This document shows, piece by piece, positions 23,866-35,092 of a DNA stretch of 64,000 nucleotides; the stretch's first letter is position 1; every line of letters begins with the position of its first letter. Made by a program: the position numbers and the translations under genes. Source of the stretch: Rhinopithecus roxellana (taxonomy: Eukaryota; Chordata; Mammalia; Primates; Cercopithecidae). The notes beneath the pieces are model-generated. The model made no database searches. It was not told the origin of the DNA and saw nothing but the letters and a program-made list of their open reading frames with translations. The DNA is taken from the NCBI RefSeq assembly GCF_007565055.1, contig NC_044550.1, positions 90,883,674 to 90,947,673 on the forward strand. The letters are read 5' to 3'.

Positions 23866-24198
23866 AACATTTTCTTTTTCTTTTTTTTTTTTTTTTTTTT
23901 TTTTTTGAGACGGAGTCTCACTCTGTGGCCCAGGCTGGAGTGCAGTGGCTGGATCTCAGCTCACTGCAAGCTCCGCCTCCCGAGTTTGCGCCATTCTCCT
24001 GCCTCAGCCTCCCGAGTAGCTGGGACTACAGGCGCCTGCCACCTCGACTGGCTAGTTTTTTGTATTTTTTAGTAGAGACAGGGTTTCACCGTGTTAGCCA
24101 GGATGGTCTCGATCTCCTGACCTCATGATCCACCCGTCTTGGCCTCCCAAAGTGCTGGGATTACAGGCTTGAGCCACCGTGCCCGGCAACATTTTCTT
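23866..24198 (-). mobile_element. Young AluY (AluYR-like) with target-site duplication
   Basis: The body is 23877-24187 including a ~26-nt T tract; it contains 'gtggctggatctcagctcac' and 'gccgtgttagccaggatgg'-type blocks. Perfect 11-bp flanks aacattttctt are at 23866-23876 and 24188-24198. Confidence 0.95.
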
Positions 24199-25260
24199 AA
24201 ATCATAATCTGTTTTAAAAATTAATCTTGTCATAACTTTGCAGAAATAGCATTTTTCATGCACACATATATGGAACTGCCCCAAAATATGACTCTTTTAG
24301 ACAACTATACTGAATAAATAGAAATAATCATATTCAAACTAAGAAACTGCATCCAGGGAAGAGGTTAAGTAAATGATGATATTTATGGATTAAATATGAT
24401 TTTATCATAAAATAATATTTATTGTATCAAGTATTATGTTTTTGTTACATGTGCTTAGAAGTTAAGTACACCTGGTTATAAATTCTGTACCATGTAATTA
24501 CTGAAACAATTAGGTACTCAATGGTATCAAATATAAGTTGGCATAATACAACTTGTTGAATTACATTGACTATTGCAGATAATTGATTTCAGTTGCTTAG
24601 TACAGCTCTTGGCAAATACTGTAGAAAACCAAATTATATTATTTGCTTCCATTTTATTAATACACATCTAGTAATCAAATATGATTATGAATATCATATA
24701 ATTCAACAATGGATAATTATTAGATTGGTTAATCTAAGAGGCAGGTTTGTGCTTACTATTAAAAACAAAGAATGTGTAGAAAAACTAGAAATTTGTAAGC
24801 CAAATGGAAAAATGCATCTTCTGTTGGCTATGCATTCTGTATCTGTTATTTGTAAATGCCTTTTTTAAAATAAGAGAGGTTGTTATAAACAAGCAATTAA
24901 AAATTAATATAGTAAACAATGGTTGCTATCATATTCCTTGTTGTTTTATTCTATTTGTATAAAGAAGTAATCAATTCTTTAACAAGAATTACAAAATATA
25001 CTATTTAAATAATACAGAATTGTGTTTTTTTAATGTCTAGTTTAAAGCTGCAGTATTCATGTGGGAACACTGACAGCTTCCGTAAGAGAACTGCACCAAC
25101 TTCAGAAAATAAGTTGACAAGTGCTCTTTCTTCTGCGTTTACTGAAAGTGTGTGAGTAATGTTAGTATTATTTCTTCCTTAAAAAATTGTTGGACTTGAA
25201 TAGTAAACTGCAATGGCCTGCATTGTTCTTTGTGGAAGCATTCTTTAAATTGTAAGCTCT
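24199..25260. other. Unassigned AT-rich DNA
   Basis: No repeat recognised. A 91-codon open frame (24593-24868 on +) has no recognisable domain and is probably chance. Confidence 0.45.
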
Positions 25261-25443
25261 CAGATCAGGTGCGGTGGCTCCAGTCTGTAAACTCAGCTAC
25301 TTGGGAGGCTGGGGCAGAAGGATCGCTTGAGCCCAGGAATTTGAGGCTATAGTGAGCTATTATCACACCACTGCACTCTGGAAGGTACAACAGAGTAAAA
25401 ACTTGACTTACACTTTAAAAAACAGGAAAAAAAAAAAAAAAAA
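25261..25443 (+). mobile_element. FLAM-like free left Alu monomer
   Basis: A single monomer: 'aggtgcggtggctcc', 'actcagctacttgggaggct', 'atcgcttgagcccaggaatt' and 'gaggctatagtgagctatta', then an A tail at about 25424-25442. Absence of a second monomer and the 'gagctat' motif near the end fit the FLAM class derived from 7SL RNA. Confidence 0.8.
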
Positions 25444-25479
25444 CCTGTTAATAACATTGCCACATTATTGCCAATGAGC

Positions 25480-26015
25480 GTTTTCTCTCTTTTATCCCGT
25501 ATCAGTCTAGTTAGAAGCGGATTCATTTTATTTATCTTTTCAAGAAATCAGCTTTTAAATCCATCAGTTTCATTCCATGTTCATTCTCCTTTTCAAAGGT
25601 TTCTGCTTTTATCTGTATTATAACCTTCATTCTACTTACTTTGGTTTTATCTTTTCTTTCTTAATATCTTAAATTAGGAACTCATTTTTCATTTCTACTT
25701 TCTGAATTTTAGATCTTTTTTCTTTCCTCCTGTAAGAATTTAATATCTTTTTTAATATCTTAAATTAGGAACTCATTTCTCATTTCTACTTTCTGAAATT
25801 TTAGATCTTTTTTCTTTTCTGCTACAAGAATTTAAGACTATCAGCATTCTTCTAAGCACTGCATTGTCTCTCTTAACTGTGATATACAGTATTACATTTT
25901 TAATTATTTGATTCCAATTATTTTCTAATTTTTTCTGAGTTATTTAATTCATGGATTATTTAGAAGTATGCTGTTTAATTTCAAATTTAATTTCAACTTA
26001 AAAAAATATATTCTG
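25480..26015 (-). repeat. Old L1M ORF2, antisense (RT-side piece)
   Basis: Reads antisense to L1 ORF2: 'tatcttttcaagaaatcagc', 'ttctgagttatttaattcat' and 'gaagtatgctgtttaatttc' correspond to diverged versions of antisense ORF2 blocks between RT and endonuclease. It is interrupted by Alus at 26016 and 26799. An 82-bp local duplication is present at 25661-25742 / 25752-25834. Confidence 0.65.
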
Positions 26016-26297
26016 GGCCGGGCGCGGTGGCTCATGCCTGTAATCCCAGCACTTTGGGAGGCCGAGGCGGGCAGATCACAAGGTCAGGAGATCGAGACCA
26101 TCCTGGCTAACACGGTGAAACCCTGTCTCTACTAAAAAATACAAAAAACTAGCCGGGTGTGGCGGGGGGTGCCTGTAGTCCCAGCTACTTGGGAGGCTGA
26201 GGGAGGAGAATGGCATGAACTCAGGAGGCGGAGCTTGCAGTGAGCCGAGATCGCGCCACTGCACTCCAGCCTGGGCAACTGAGCAAGACTCTGTCTC

Positions 26298-26313
<16 letters not shown>
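26016..26313 (+). mobile_element. AluY
   Basis: Starts 'ggccgggcgcggtggctcat' and ends 'gactctgtctcaaaa'. It preserves many CpGs, including 'gccgagatcgcgccactgca', and splits the antisense L1M. The A tail runs into an at/ac repeat. Confidence 0.96.

Positions 26314-26350
<37 letters not shown>
26314..26350. repeat. (AT)n(AC)n at the Alu tail
   Basis: About nine at units followed by about nine ac units directly after the Alu A tail. Open frames starting here on the - strand are translated Alu. Confidence 0.95.
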
Positions 26351-26783
26351 TGTATAATTTTAATATTTTAATGATAATTTAAAATAGGAAAATTCATATT
26401 ACCTAGCCCAATATATATATACAATGTACATTAAGAATGTACAATCTGATAATTTTTGGTGTGGAATTCCACAGATATAATTTAGTAATGATAGTTAATA
26501 ATGTACTTAGGTCTCTTTGTCTTTTCTGGTATTTTCTCTAGTGATTTTATTGATTCCTAAGAAAGGATTTTAAAATTTTGTCTATTTATTGTTTATTTCT
26601 TCTTTTAATTCATTTTTCTTCATATATTTTAGTTCTGTTACATGTAGACACATTTATTATTGTTATATCTACTCACTAATGGCCTATTTTATTATTATGA
26701 GATGTCCCTTTCTATATTTAGTAATAGTATTAGTTATGACACATATTTTACCTGACATTTTTATAGCTATTCTTTACTGCTTA
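26351..26783 (-). repeat. Old L1M ORF2, antisense (middle piece)
   Basis: 'atttttggtgtggaattcca', 'gtctctttgtcttttctggt' and 'atggcctattttattattat' are diverged antisense ORF2 endonuclease-side blocks. It continues the L1M interrupted by the Alu at 26016. Confidence 0.6.
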
Positions 26784-27115
26784 TTCTTACTGACTGATGG
26801 ACAGGCATGGTGGCTCACACCTGTAATCCCAGCACTTTGGGAGGCCGAGGCCGGTGGATCACCTGAGGTCAGGAGTTTGAGACCAGTCTGACCAATATAA
26901 TGAAATTCCGTCTCTACTAAAAATACAAAAATTAGCCAGGCATGGTGGCATGCACCTGTAATCCCAGCTACTAGGGAAGCTGAGACAGGAGCATCACTTG
27001 AAACCGGGAGGCCGAGGTTGCAGTGAGCCGAGATAGCGCCATTGTACTCCAGCCTGGGCAACAAGAGTGAAACTCTGTCTCAAAAAAAAAAAAAAGAAAA
27101 TTCTTACTGATTGAT
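26784..27115 (+). mobile_element. AluS-like element with 15-bp target-site duplication
   Basis: The Alu body is about 26799-27100 with an A-rich tail. Flanks ttcttactgactgat (26784-26798) and ttcttactgattgat (27101-27115) differ at one base. Confidence 0.95.
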
Positions 27116-27420
27116 TTATCTTCTTTCCACCATTTACTTCTAGCATGTCTGAGCCATGTGTATCTCTTAAAAACAGAATATCATTATGCGTAAATGCTTT
27201 TATTCTTTCTGGGAATCTTTAAATTTAAACTGGAATCTTTAATCAATTAACATTTCATGCAATTATTCGTGTGTTTGGATTAAATGGCACATAATGCCAT
27301 ATTGTTATGTCCACATCCTTCTTCATGTTAGAATCTGCATAGGTACTATAATTACATTGATTGTAAAGTGCCATAACAATTTTTGATGATTAAAAAACAT
27401 ATCTATTATCTCACACACTC
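27116..27420 (-). repeat. Old L1M, antisense, ORF2 5' end
   Basis: 'tgagccatgtgtatctctta', 'tttattctttctgggaatct' and 'caattaacatttcatgcaat' correspond in order to the antisense start of ORF2 ('gggtctcctgaatacag...gcatttagcccatttac'). It completes the L1M running from 25480. Confidence 0.55.
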
Positions 27421-27589
27421 ACCTTTTTTTGACAAGAGCAGCTAAATTCTACTTTTTAATAAAAATCCATAAAGCAATACAATTTTCTTTACTTCAGTTT
27501 TCATGTTATACTTTACATCTCTAAAACCATTTATCCCACATATAGACTATTGTGTGTACTGTGACCTGCAACTCCCCATTTCCTCCCTG

Positions 27590-27809
27590 ACTCCTGTCCG
27601 GCCACTCCTGCTAACTACTGTTTCATTTTCTGTCTTTGTATATTTGAGCTTTTTTCCCCTTATTCCATATATTATTGAGGATATGCAATAGTTTTAAGTC
27701 TGTGCGTGTCTTATTACCATTAGGATAATGCTCTTTAGACCCATCCATTTTGTAGGAAATGAAAGAATCTCCTTTTTTAAAGTTAAGTGATATTTCTTTC
27801 TTTTTCTAT
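27590..27809 (-). repeat. Old L1M ORF2 3' end, antisense, first piece
   Basis: 'atgctctttagacccatcca' and 'ttgtaggaaatgaaagaatc' match the antisense 'catccatgttgtcgcaaatgacaggatt' region of ORF2. This is a different L1 copy from 25480-27420, because it restarts at the L1 3' end. Alus split it at 27810 and 28230. Confidence 0.65.
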
Positions 27810-28108
27810 TTTTTGTTTTTTTTCTTTTCTTTGGAGATAGGGTCTTGCTCTGTTTTCCAGGCTGGAGTGCAGAGGTGCATGCTCAGCTCACTACAATCTC
27901 TGCCTCCTGGGCTCCAGTGATCCTCCTACCTCAGCCTCTCAATTGGCTGGGACTAGAAGCGCACACCACCATGGCTGGCTAATTTTTGAATTTTATGTAG
28001 CGATAGGGATTTGCCATGTTGCCTGGGCTGGTCTCTGAGCTCAAGTGATCCACCCACCTTGGCCTCCTAAAGTGCTAGGATTACAGAGGTGAACTACCAT
28101 GCCTGGCT
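27810..28108 (-). mobile_element. AluJ-like element
   Basis: 'tggagatagggtcttgctct', 'ctcctgggctccagtgatcc' and 'agtgctaggattacagagg' are present. High divergence and the AluJ-type 'gggtcttgctctg' start suggest an old copy. Confidence 0.92.
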
Positions 28109-28220
28109 AATAATATTTCATTATATTTAAAAAACATTTTCTTTAGCCATTTGTTTGCTAATGGAAATTTAGATTGTTTCCATATATTGACTATAGTGAA
28201 TAATGCTACAATGAAAACTG
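28109..28220 (-). repeat. Old L1M ORF2 3' end, antisense, second piece
   Basis: 'cattttctttagccatttgt', 'agattgtttccatatattga' and 'tgaataatgctacaatgaaa' are classic antisense L1 ORF2 3' blocks. Confidence 0.8.
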
Positions 28221-28556
28221 CTCTGCATTTTTTTTACTTCATTTTATTTTATTTTTTAAATTTTTTGAGATGGAGTCTTGCTCTGTCGTCCAGGCTGGAG
28301 TGCAGTGGCGCGATCTCGGCTCACTGCAAACTCTGCTTCCCAAGTTCACGCCATTCTCCTGCCTCAGCCTCCTGAGTAGCAGGGACTACAGGCGCCCGCC
28401 ACCATACCCGGCTAATTTTTTCGTATTTTTAGTAGAGACGGGGTTTCACCATGCTAGCCAGGGTGGTCTCTATCTCCTAACCTCGTGATCCGCCCACCTT
28501 GACCTCCCAAAGTGCTGGGATTACAGGTGTGAGCCACTGCGCCTGGCCTCTGCATT
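28221..28556 (-). mobile_element. AluY/AluS element with 9-bp target-site duplication
   Basis: The body is 28230-28547, from an impure T-rich tail to 'gccactgcgcctggc'. ctctgcatt flanks it at 28221-28229 and 28548-28556. Low divergence; 'gcgcgatctcggctcactgc' is intact. Confidence 0.93.
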
Positions 28557-30557
28557 CTTATTGAATACATTTTGGCTGCCTTATATGGAATATGGTAGAA
28601 ATTGCTCCATTATTTTCTGATATCCAGTTAATGATGAAATACTCAAGCTGAAGATAATAGAATACTCTAGTTTTTGTTATTGACATGATATTTTTGTTAG
28701 TGTTGTTACTTAAATTGTCCTTTTCTGATTTTTTCAAAAAAAATTATCCTGTAAAAATATTTAAGTTTATTTACATATTGTCACTGATCTAAAATAGTGC
28801 TACTGTGTATTTAAATGTGTTTCTCTGCTAGATCTTCCCTCTAGTTACTTTGTTTTCTTCTCAACTATTGAGATATTATTTTGTATGATCACATGCTGTG
28901 ATGTCTTACTCCCTTCCTTGCAAGGTTCACTTTAAGCTGTTTTCTTCTCTGTAAAGCCCCTTTGAGGATTGTAAGTAGTCACCCAAGTCCAACTTTATGG
29001 TGCTGTTTAAATAATGGTTTTTAGTGATCTAGCTTCTATAGTTAAGTGGACTGTGTACCAAAGTAAAACAGGTAATAACCACCTAATTCACAGTCTTGAA
29101 TTTGTTTGTCTTATATTTTGAATAATCTATGTAACTTATTGTATTTTAATTTCTTATAGCATATTGGTACTTTTCTTGGGCACTTTAAGAAATGTCTGAT
29201 CATTTCTTTTTCAGAGTGTTTTGCTATTGTTCTATGAATAGTGTAGTGTCTCCAATTATTTGAGATTGTTAAACACATTTTTTTAAATGTTATGTATCCT
29301 AAACTGCTTCTTTTAAAAAATCAGTTTTTTTCTATCTATCCATCCATCCATCTATCAATCATCTTCATCATCATCTATGTTATCTATTATTTATTTATTT
29401 TTGTTCCTATGTTTAATTTAATAATGTAGACTTTCTTTATATATTTAGTCATCTTTATTTTCCCTTTCATATTTTAAAAATGAAGCAGAAAGAAGTTGAC
29501 TCCCCTGTGTGAAGGTGAGTGGCTCTTATCACCTACCAATACTCCTGCTGCAGGGTTGGTAGGGACCCGGTCATCATCCCAGAAGGTCTCAAATGTCATA
29601 ATGCAAAGGTTTTAGTCTCATGCACTTTTACCCAACTAAATGTCCTGGAACCAGAGGAGAGTTTATATTGTTTTCAAGCACAAGAGGTAAACACATATGA
29701 TGTTAAGAGTAAATATGTGACAATTATTTCTTCTGTAGAGATGAGTGATAAAGAGGTGGTAAGAATATTTTGTAATATTTTGTTGAGATATTTCATTTTT
29801 TGCCACTATTTTCTCCCCAGTTTTCTCCTTCCTCTGTCATACTTCTACCCTAAAAGGATACTTACGCCCTATGGTGATTTTGATGGAATGACCAACAGCT
29901 CCTTCTATGCATGTTTAAACTTAAGCTTCTGCACTTTTGCCCAGGTAGCCAATACTCATACAAATGTTGTTATTCTGCTATAAATTTATTGATATATTCC
30001 AACCACTAGTAGTCATTTTCCTAGACACTTTATTGTTATGATATTATCATGTTATACTCCTATGTCAAATATTATTAGGAAAGAGACAGATAGGATATAA
30101 AAATATGTTCAGAATTTCACTTGAATATATTCATCTATTCATATACATACCACTTATATTTGATTAAATGTGATGAGTAGAAGCAAATTTAATGTAGAAT
30201 ATAAGTAAATGACACAAGAAAACATTAGCACATCGACATACAAAAATGGTTTATGTAAGCTTGTGAGTTATTTAGATATACAACTTAATTTATTTTTTTG
30301 TTGTTCTGAACCAAACACTAGCCTCTGGCAGAGGCATGTCACCAGTTGCCACCACTCTACCATATTTGAGGCATAATCTTTTTTCATAATTTTTGTTCAG
30401 ACTTCCAATTTAAAATGGAGTAGCAGAACAGATATTATCATGTCATCAAACAGTTTACCTTGAACAGAAAATATAAAATACTGATGTTAAAAAACAATTG
30501 GAATGGATTCTTACAAATTCATCCTAAATCCCATTTCCCCAAGCTTTGATCGTCATT
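28557..30557. other. Unassigned AT-rich DNA with a TCTA/TCCA repeat
   Basis: A tcta/tcca/tcat simple repeat lies at about 29330-29372, with a ttat run to 29400. The only longer frame outside repeats is 154 codons at 29519-29983 on +, described separately. No other feature recognised. Confidence 0.5.
29519..29983 (+). other. Orphan 154-codon open frame, probably chance
   Basis: The longest open frame in the window that I cannot explain by a repeat. Translation gives a Cys-containing N-terminal half, one hydrophobic patch around residues 84-110 and no known domain. There is no CpG-rich promoter, no recognisable splice context and no codon bias visible by eye. In AT-rich DNA, a frame this long in 64 kb is not surprising. 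I do not call it a gene. Confidence 0.15.
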
Positions 30558-31395
30558 GAACAGTGAGCAGAGAGATTCTCAAAAGAAGATATTCATACAG
30601 CCAACAGACACATGAAAAAATGCTCATCATCACTGGCCATCAGAGAAATGCAAATCAAAACCACAATGAGATACCATCTCACACCAGTTAGAATGGCAAT
30701 CATTAAGAAGTCAGGAAACAACAGGTGTTGGAGAGGATGTGGAGAAATAGGAACACTTTTACACTGTTGGTGGGATTGTAAACTAGTTCAACCATTATGG
30801 AAAAGAGTATGGCAATTCCTCAAGGATCTAGAACTAGATGTACCATATGACCCAGCCATCCCACTACTGGGTATATACCCAAAGGATTATAAATTAGTCT
30901 ACTACAAAGACACATGTACACGTATGTTTATTGCGGCACTATTCACAATAGCAAAGACTTGGAATCAACCCAAATGTCCATCTGTGACAGACTGGATTAA
31001 GAAAATGTGGCACATATACACCATGGAATACTATGCAGCCATAAAAAAGGATGAGTTTGCATCCTTTGTAGGGACATGGATGCAGCTGGAAACCATCATT
31101 CTTAGCAAACTATCACAAGAACAGAAAACCAAACACCGCATGTTCTCACTCATAGGTGGGAACTGAACAATAAGATCACTTGGACTCGGGAAGGGGAACA
31201 TCACACACTGGGGTCTATCATGGGGAGGGGGGAGGGGGGAGGAGGGAGGGATTGCATTGGGGAGTTATACATGATATAAATGATGAATTGATGGGTGCTG
31301 ACGAGTTGATGGGTGCAGCACACCAACATGGCATAAGTATACATATGTAACAAACCTGCACGTTATGCACATGTACCCTAGAACTTAAAGTATAA

Positions 31396-31433
<38 letters not shown>

Positions 31434-31480
31434 AAAAATAAATAAAATACATTTATTTGTTAAAAAAAAAAAATAAAAAC
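30558..31480 (+). mobile_element. Young 5'-truncated L1 3' end (cercopithecid L1PA)
   Basis: This holds the last ~185 codons of ORF2 (open from 30612 to the stop at 31164-31166), then the 3'UTR with a G-rich tract at about 31212-31250 and a long A tail. ORF2p is the endonuclease/reverse transcriptase of L1; only its C-terminal segment is left, without the endonuclease or RT domain, so it is non-functional. The 3'UTR has a doubled 'gatgggtgc' unit around 31290-31318, shared with the antisense copy at 40.3 kb. A short sequence and a second A-run follow the first tail (31440-31474). Confidence 0.93.
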
Positions 31481-32214
31481 AAAATCCCAGGTTGCAATTC
31501 TGAACTCCAAATTCCAGGTATTACAGCTAAATAGATAAATCGATACGAGGGGAATATATATAAATGGATATACTGTATGTACCAATATATATTTTTATAT
31601 ATCTAAATATGTATCTCTAAAATATCAAGGGATATATATTTAACACATAAATATATATGGATACATATATATATATTTAATGTTCTTTAAAGAAAATTAA
31701 CCATGTTTCAAAACTAAATGCAAACAATTTAAGTTATCAGAGAAAGGATCATTTTATGCCCAATGGAAAAGAAACATATCTTTATTGAAGACATTTGTAT
31801 CTCTTCATAAATATAGAGGAAATAGTGACTGCAGTTCCAAAATTATATAAGCAAGACGTGAAGGTTTTTATTGTTATTATTATTCAATGCATAATACTTT
31901 GATATTTTCTAACCTTTACTTTTATTACTTTAAATATCAAGACAGAACCATTTTCCTAAGTCCACTGTAGTTTGCTCTTTTTTCTTTTTTTCTCTGTAAC
32001 AGCTGTTAGTGTAATTAAAGACACTAATAATCTGTAATAGTAATTAAAAGTTTCATCAGTTTGTATTTTATTTTTCTAAAATTTCATAGTAAGAGAAGAT
32101 ATATTTATTTTAATAATGATTTTCAATGTTAAGAACCTTATGTGCTAAATAGAATCTTTAAAGGTCAAGTGGTTCATATTCTATATTTTTAATTCTTTTG
32201 AAATCTAGTGGATA
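31481..32214. other. AT-rich DNA with TATA-type low complexity
   Basis: Repeated tatata/atatat stretches lie at about 31555-31680. Nothing else recognised. Confidence 0.5.
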
Positions 32215-32680
32215 TACAATAAACTGCACCCATTTTGAGTAAACAGCTGCTTTTAGAAATTTTTCACTGAAATAACTGAATAACTGCCATAGTCATCAAG
32301 ATATAGACAATTTCCTTAACTCCAAAAGTTTCCTCATGCCTCTTTCCAGCCAATTGTTACCTCAATTGCAGGACCCAGGCATCTATTCATCTAGTTTTCG
32401 TTACTATAGAGAGATTAGTTTTGCCTTTTTGAGACTGTAGATTTCTCAGTTTGCCTTTTTTGAGAATTTGATATAAATAGGTTGAGACATCATTTACTCA
32501 TTGAGGTATGACTTCTTTCACTGGGCAGAATGTTTCTGAGGCTTAGCTGTGGCATTGTGCGTGTGTGTGTATTTCAATTGCTGAGGACTATTTCATTATG
32601 GGAATCTAGGCACTGTTTATCCATTAACATACTGATAGACATTAGGTTGTTTCTTATATTGGGCTATTAAAATTTATTTT
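32215..32680 (-). repeat. Old L1ME-like 3' end, antisense
   Basis: 'agatatagacaatttcctta', 'aaaagtttcctcatgcctct', 'tgatataaataggttgagac' and 'cttctttcactgggcagaat' follow the antisense 3' region of old L1ME/L1M5 elements. Heavily diverged. Confidence 0.65.
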
Positions 32681-33684
32681 TTTGTCAAAATAATAAATAT
32701 ATTTGTAAACCAATAGACCAAATAATACTCCAAATGTCAAGAAAGTGGAGTGAATATCTATAATTTAGAAAAGCATGTATAGTTAAACTTTGATTCTACT
32801 AAATAATAGTTCTATTTTATCTGTTAAATATAGCACAGTAACATTGATTTGAAGTACAAATATAGAATGTGATTTCACAATGTTAACTATGTTACCTAGA
32901 GAGGCTACATTTATATTCACCAGAATGACATCGTCCTTACCTTGCCTCTTCATCTTTGAGATGTTGATATGGATAAAGAATACAATAAACCAAGGCAATG
33001 TACTTTAACCTGTTGAGGGTGGGGAGGAAGTTATCAGAATTGCACTGGCTGTGTTACTAATGAAAGTATATAGAAGTAATTAACATATTTATCACATGTA
33101 TTAGAGTGAAATACATTACCTTATTTAAATTCTAAAGAAATACAATTTAGAAATTAGTCATGTTACACTTAAAATGAGAACCTAGCTATTTGCATTTTAA
33201 TGCTCCTAATCATTTATATCACTAATATTTATTAATTAGATTATAAAGCGTATCAAAATGTGTCTAGGTTTGTATAACAAACATCTTGCAACCTTACCAA
33301 GGGCCCCATATTTTCATAGAATTATTAGCTTTTTGTTTCCATAGAACTTACCACTTATCCTTTGAAAATAAAGCTATAATTTATACTCTAAAAGGCTGAC
33401 ATTGCTCATATGTATATATATGGCCTTACCTTTATTTTAGTCATATATTATAGAAAATTTGTTCAGGTAAGTTTATGTTATCGAAATGTGTACACATTTA
33501 TGTGCACATATTGTAAGAAACATAACAAATACTAAAATATTTTCTGTCATTTAAATTTGGTTAATAAACAGTTGAAATATATTTATTATGAAAGAGTGTA
33601 TGCACATATGTGAGTATAATTTTATGCAGGTACTTCTAATACAGATTCCCTTTTTAGTAACCAACACAGTCTTGATGTTTTCCT
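32681..33684. other. Unassigned AT-rich DNA
   Basis: No gene or repeat recognised by eye. Confidence 0.45.
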
Positions 33685-34240
33685 GAACTTGACTAAATTT
33701 AAACAGGCTTTATTCTGTCCACAGGCCCCTGACTCCCTCCCACTGCAGGTGGTTTAACTGCAGAGGTCCCACAATTCTCTTTTCTTAGAGCATGCAAATA
33801 GAAAAGTTGTAATTGAAAATTATTTCTTTCCCCCTTTGAAAGTAAACATTTTAATTTTTTGTTTGTTTTGTTTTTGACCATTCTACAACCCAGAACTGTC
33901 TTTCTCAAGAATCTGGGAGCCATCTCTTTTAAATGTAATAAGTAAAGGATGATGGCACCCCTATCTCTCAGTCTCCATAGTTAGGTAGGAGCCTAAATTC
34001 AAATTTGTAAGTACCTTGCTCCAAATTGTATAACTACCTCCTGTCATGCAGATACAAGAAAGCTTATGTTTTCTTTGAATAAGGCCAATTGTCAAACCAA
34101 CATGACCTAGATACTCCTACTCCATTTCTTAAAAACCTCTTCTATCTTTTGTTTTACTGCAGTTCAGACATCATTCTGGCCTCTCTTCTTATTGGAGTAG
34201 CCTTAAATAAAGTATTCCTTACCTGTTTATTTTGTATAGT
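33685..34240 (+). repeat. Candidate ERV1-type LTR
   Basis: The 3' part 'cttattggagtagccttaaa' followed by taaag and 'tattccttacctgttt' looks like the polyadenylation-signal and R/U5 zone of an ERV1 LTR. Composition is less AT-rich than the surroundings. I could not name the family or fix the boundaries, and no internal region follows. Confidence 0.4.
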
Positions 34241-34834
34241 GTAATTTTTGCTTTGTCACTAGTAGGATTTTTATTTATGTTTTCTCTAAATCTTCAGGAT
34301 TTTGTAATTTTTTTCCAAACCCTTCCTACTTTAATTTTTTCTTATTTTTTATTTTCCTCTTGGGTTATTCATGGAGAGCTGGCACTGAAATTCATTTCAG
34401 TCATGTATCTGATGCTGTATCTATAATTGTGTCATTATGAAAAGCAAATACAACAGATTAAATACTTTTTCCTAATTCACAATGTTTAAAAACTGGAGAT
34501 ATTTCCCAATGTTATAGATGAATTATATTTACTTCCATGTTTCATTATGACTGCTCGCAATATAAATTTACATTTAGAGATAGAAACCTAAAAAAAAAAA
34601 AATTTAGAATACACACTCTTTTTAAGTTGAATATTTTTGTTTAATTCTAGCATCCTTGAAACTTCCTTACATTTCTTCTCACCATAGAAAGCACATGATT
34701 TCCTCTGGGGAAATGAGAAGACATTGCAGAAAAAATAACAGTGATGGAGACCATGTGTTCCCGCTCTTTGTCAGTCACATTTTATGGTTTCATTCCTGAT
34801 GCCATATGGGACTGGATTGAATCCCCATAAAACT
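34241..34834. other. Unassigned AT-rich DNA
   Basis: No feature recognised. Confidence 0.45.
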
Positions 34835-35092
34835 AAGAATCACAGAAACATCGAGACCACCCTGGTTAACATGGTAAAACCCCATGTCTACTAAAAATAC
34901 AAAAAAATATTAGCTGGGCGTGGTGGCGGGTGCCTATAGTCCCTGCTACTCAGGAGGCTGAGGCAGGAGAATGGTGTGAACCCAGGAGGTAGAGTTTGCA
35001 GTGAGCCGAGATCGCACCACTGCACTCCAGCCTGGGTGATAGAGTGAGACTCCATCTCAAAAAAAAAAAAAAAAAAAAAAGAATTACATAAA
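34835..35092 (+). mobile_element. 5'-truncated Alu with target-site duplication
   Basis: The body is 34849-35080, starting at the 'catcgagaccaccctggtta' block, so about the first 80 bases are missing. Flanks aagaatcacagaaa (34835-34848) and aagaattacataaa (35079-35092) match at 12 of 14. The 20-nt A tail is clean. Confidence 0.93.

Noticed and set aside
25261..25443. A functional 7SL or small RNA gene
   Set aside because: It is a diverged free left Alu monomer with an A tail; no intact 7SL S domain or conserved promoter boxes are visible.
29330..29400. Short evenly spaced repeats that might suggest a CRISPR-like array
   Set aside because: They are contiguous tcta/tcca units without spacers, in a mammalian genome.
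30612..31166. 184-codon frame that looks like a gene
   Set aside because: It is the C-terminal end of L1 ORF2 in a truncated L1, not a host gene.
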